Assembly: GCA_030524425.1 (NCBI GenBank)
Contig: JAUNGN010000014.1
Span: 1-59,850, forward strand
DNA from: Clostridia bacterium
Lineage (GTDB): Bacteria; Bacillota; Clostridia; Lachnospirales; CAG-274
DNA: 59,850 nucleotides
Direction of reading: 5' to 3'
The notes under the pieces were generated by a model. That model was not told where the DNA came from. It saw only the letters and a program-made list of their open reading frames with translations, and did no database searches. The position numbers and the translations under genes were made by a program. This document shows, in pieces, positions 59,168-59,850 of the stretch. Position 1 is the first letter of the stretch. Each line of letters starts with the position of its first letter.

Positions 59168-59647
59168 TTAATCATCATTAAAAAGATTTAACAACTTTTC
59201 AAATTGTGGATTAACATAACCCCTGTCACAGCCACAATCGCCGTCATTTAAGTTATGACCGCACTTAGGACATAATCCCTTACAATCATCGGAACACAAA
59301 ACCTGCATAGGCAGATTAAGCATGATGTTAGCTATGACAGCCGGTTTCAAATCAATCGTCTTATCTGAAAGCTCCCAAATCTCCTGATCTTCATCAGGTG
59401 TTTCGGAATACACCTCATTAAAATCAAAATCAAGCTTGGTTTCAAAAGCACTAAGACATAAGTCACAATTCAAATTTAAAACCGTCTTTACCTTGCCTTC
59501 CACAATATAATCAGCATCTCTGCGACAGACCATACCATCTATACTTGCATCAATATCAATCATATTATTGCCTCGGAGAAGCTTAAAGTTTTCATTAAAG
59601 CTAAATTCTTCTCTCCTGTCAGCAAGATATTTAACATCAATAAGCAT
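59168..59647 (-). CDS. yceD: YceD/DUF177 family protein
   Basis: 159 residues; CAGGAG before ATG 59647. The family is encoded directly upstream of rpmF throughout bacteria and linked to 23S rRNA processing. Seen: CDLCLSAFE (paired Cys), the acidic DEDQEIWE region and a C-terminal Cys cluster (CSDDCKGLCPKCGHNL and CGC). It acts in the cytoplasm; the exact biochemical role is not certain. Confidence 0.92.
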   Translation of the reverse strand: MLIDVKYLADRREEFSFNENFKLLRGNNMIDIDASIDGMVCRRDADYIVEGKVKTVLNLNCDLCLSAFETKLDFDFNEVYSETPDEDQEIWELSDKTIDLKPAVIANIMLNLPMQVLCSDDCKGLCPKCGHNLNDGDCGCDRGYVNPQFEKLLNLFNDD

Positions 59648-59736
59648 AATAACACTCCTGTTCCGCAGGAATAGTCAGCCTATTCCGTAGTGTCAAACAA
59701 CATTGCTTAAGGTCACCTGACAACACATCAAATGAT
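59648..59736 (-). promoter_or_regulatory. Leader of yceD-rpmF with two small hairpins
   Basis: The transcript starting near 59730 carries GGAATAG/CTATTCC and CCTG/CAGG hairpins just before the ribosome site, so the AGGAG is partly paired. The L32 operon may be translationally controlled; only structure suggests it. Confidence 0.35.
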
Positions 59737-59765
59737 ATTATATCATCACATTATAAATTTGTCAA
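59737..59765 (-). promoter_or_regulatory. Sigma-A promoter of yceD-rpmF
   Basis: TTGACA (59760-59765), 17-bp spacer, TATAAT (59737-59742): perfect consensus on the minus strand. Confidence 0.9.
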
Positions 59766-59850
59766 GCAATTTATATTTTTTTTACAAAAAATTAGTGTTG
59801 AGGTGTCAATGATTGGTTACACTTTGCCTAAAAAAGTTGTCAAGGGTAAG

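Overview
The window looks like a low-GC, endospore-forming Firmicute of the class Clostridia, most likely a gut Lachnospiraceae-type pectin degrader. The signs are the SCIFF/ScfB peptide system beside secDF, sigK and spoIVA sporulation genes, a Trp T-box, a clostridial GSI glutamine synthetase with an ANTAR regulator, dockerin-bearing pectin enzymes and strict AGGAGG-type ribosome sites. The genus cannot be fixed from sequence alone.

Layout. (1) 1-6300, minus strand: rrn-like tandem promoters at the left edge pointing out of the window, then recJ, secF, secD, the radical-SAM maturase scfB and its six-Cys precursor scfA. (2) 6300-12540: a tryptophan operon (trpE-G-C-F-B-A plus an HD-domain hydrolase) behind a T-box with a UGG specifier; trpD is absent. 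(3) 12570-14400: a small-gene island with a probable type I toxin-antitoxin module and a 460-bp tandem duplication carrying two ribbon-helix-helix regulators. (4) 14476-21810: ANTAR regulator, glnA with a leader hairpin, and purC-F-B-A. (5) 21900-24320: recD2 and a 45-residue membrane peptide carrying the signature motif of Na+-pumping decarboxylase beta subunits. (6) 24379-32566: two large secreted pectin methylesterases (one with dockerin) and a 2-hydroxyacid dehydrogenase.

(7) 32978-52838 is the centrepiece. The mother-cell sigma factor gene sigK is split: codons 1-98 lie at 52544-52838 and the last 115 codons at 32978-33325, both on the minus strand, separated by a 19,219-bp insertion. 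Both junctions share AATG, the insertion has inverted-repeat ends (GCTATGGT/ACCATAGC), and precise removal joins the halves in frame into a 213-residue SigK. This is a skin-type (sigK intervening) element. It carries a large serine recombinase fused to two HTH domains, a P4-type helicase, XRE repressors, two DUF4143 ATPases, a Fic protein, an HNH/zinc-ribbon/membrane small-gene cluster, a secreted repeat protein, a Ser/Thr kinase with a divergent HTH partner, an amidoligase plus class II glutamine amidotransferase pair, a resolvase gene broken by a 155-bp structured insertion, and an ApeA-like HEPN protein. No capsid or tail genes are seen, so it looks like a domesticated mobile element kept for its excision and stocked with defence, conflict or modification genes.

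(8) 52931-59850: a secreted parallel-beta-helix pectate-lyase-like protein with dockerin, tRNA-Phe, spoIVA, an HPr-like protein without the active His, a threonine aldolase, rpmF and yceD. The broken sigK is flanked by chromosomal genes of normal type, and spoIVA lies only about 3 kb away.
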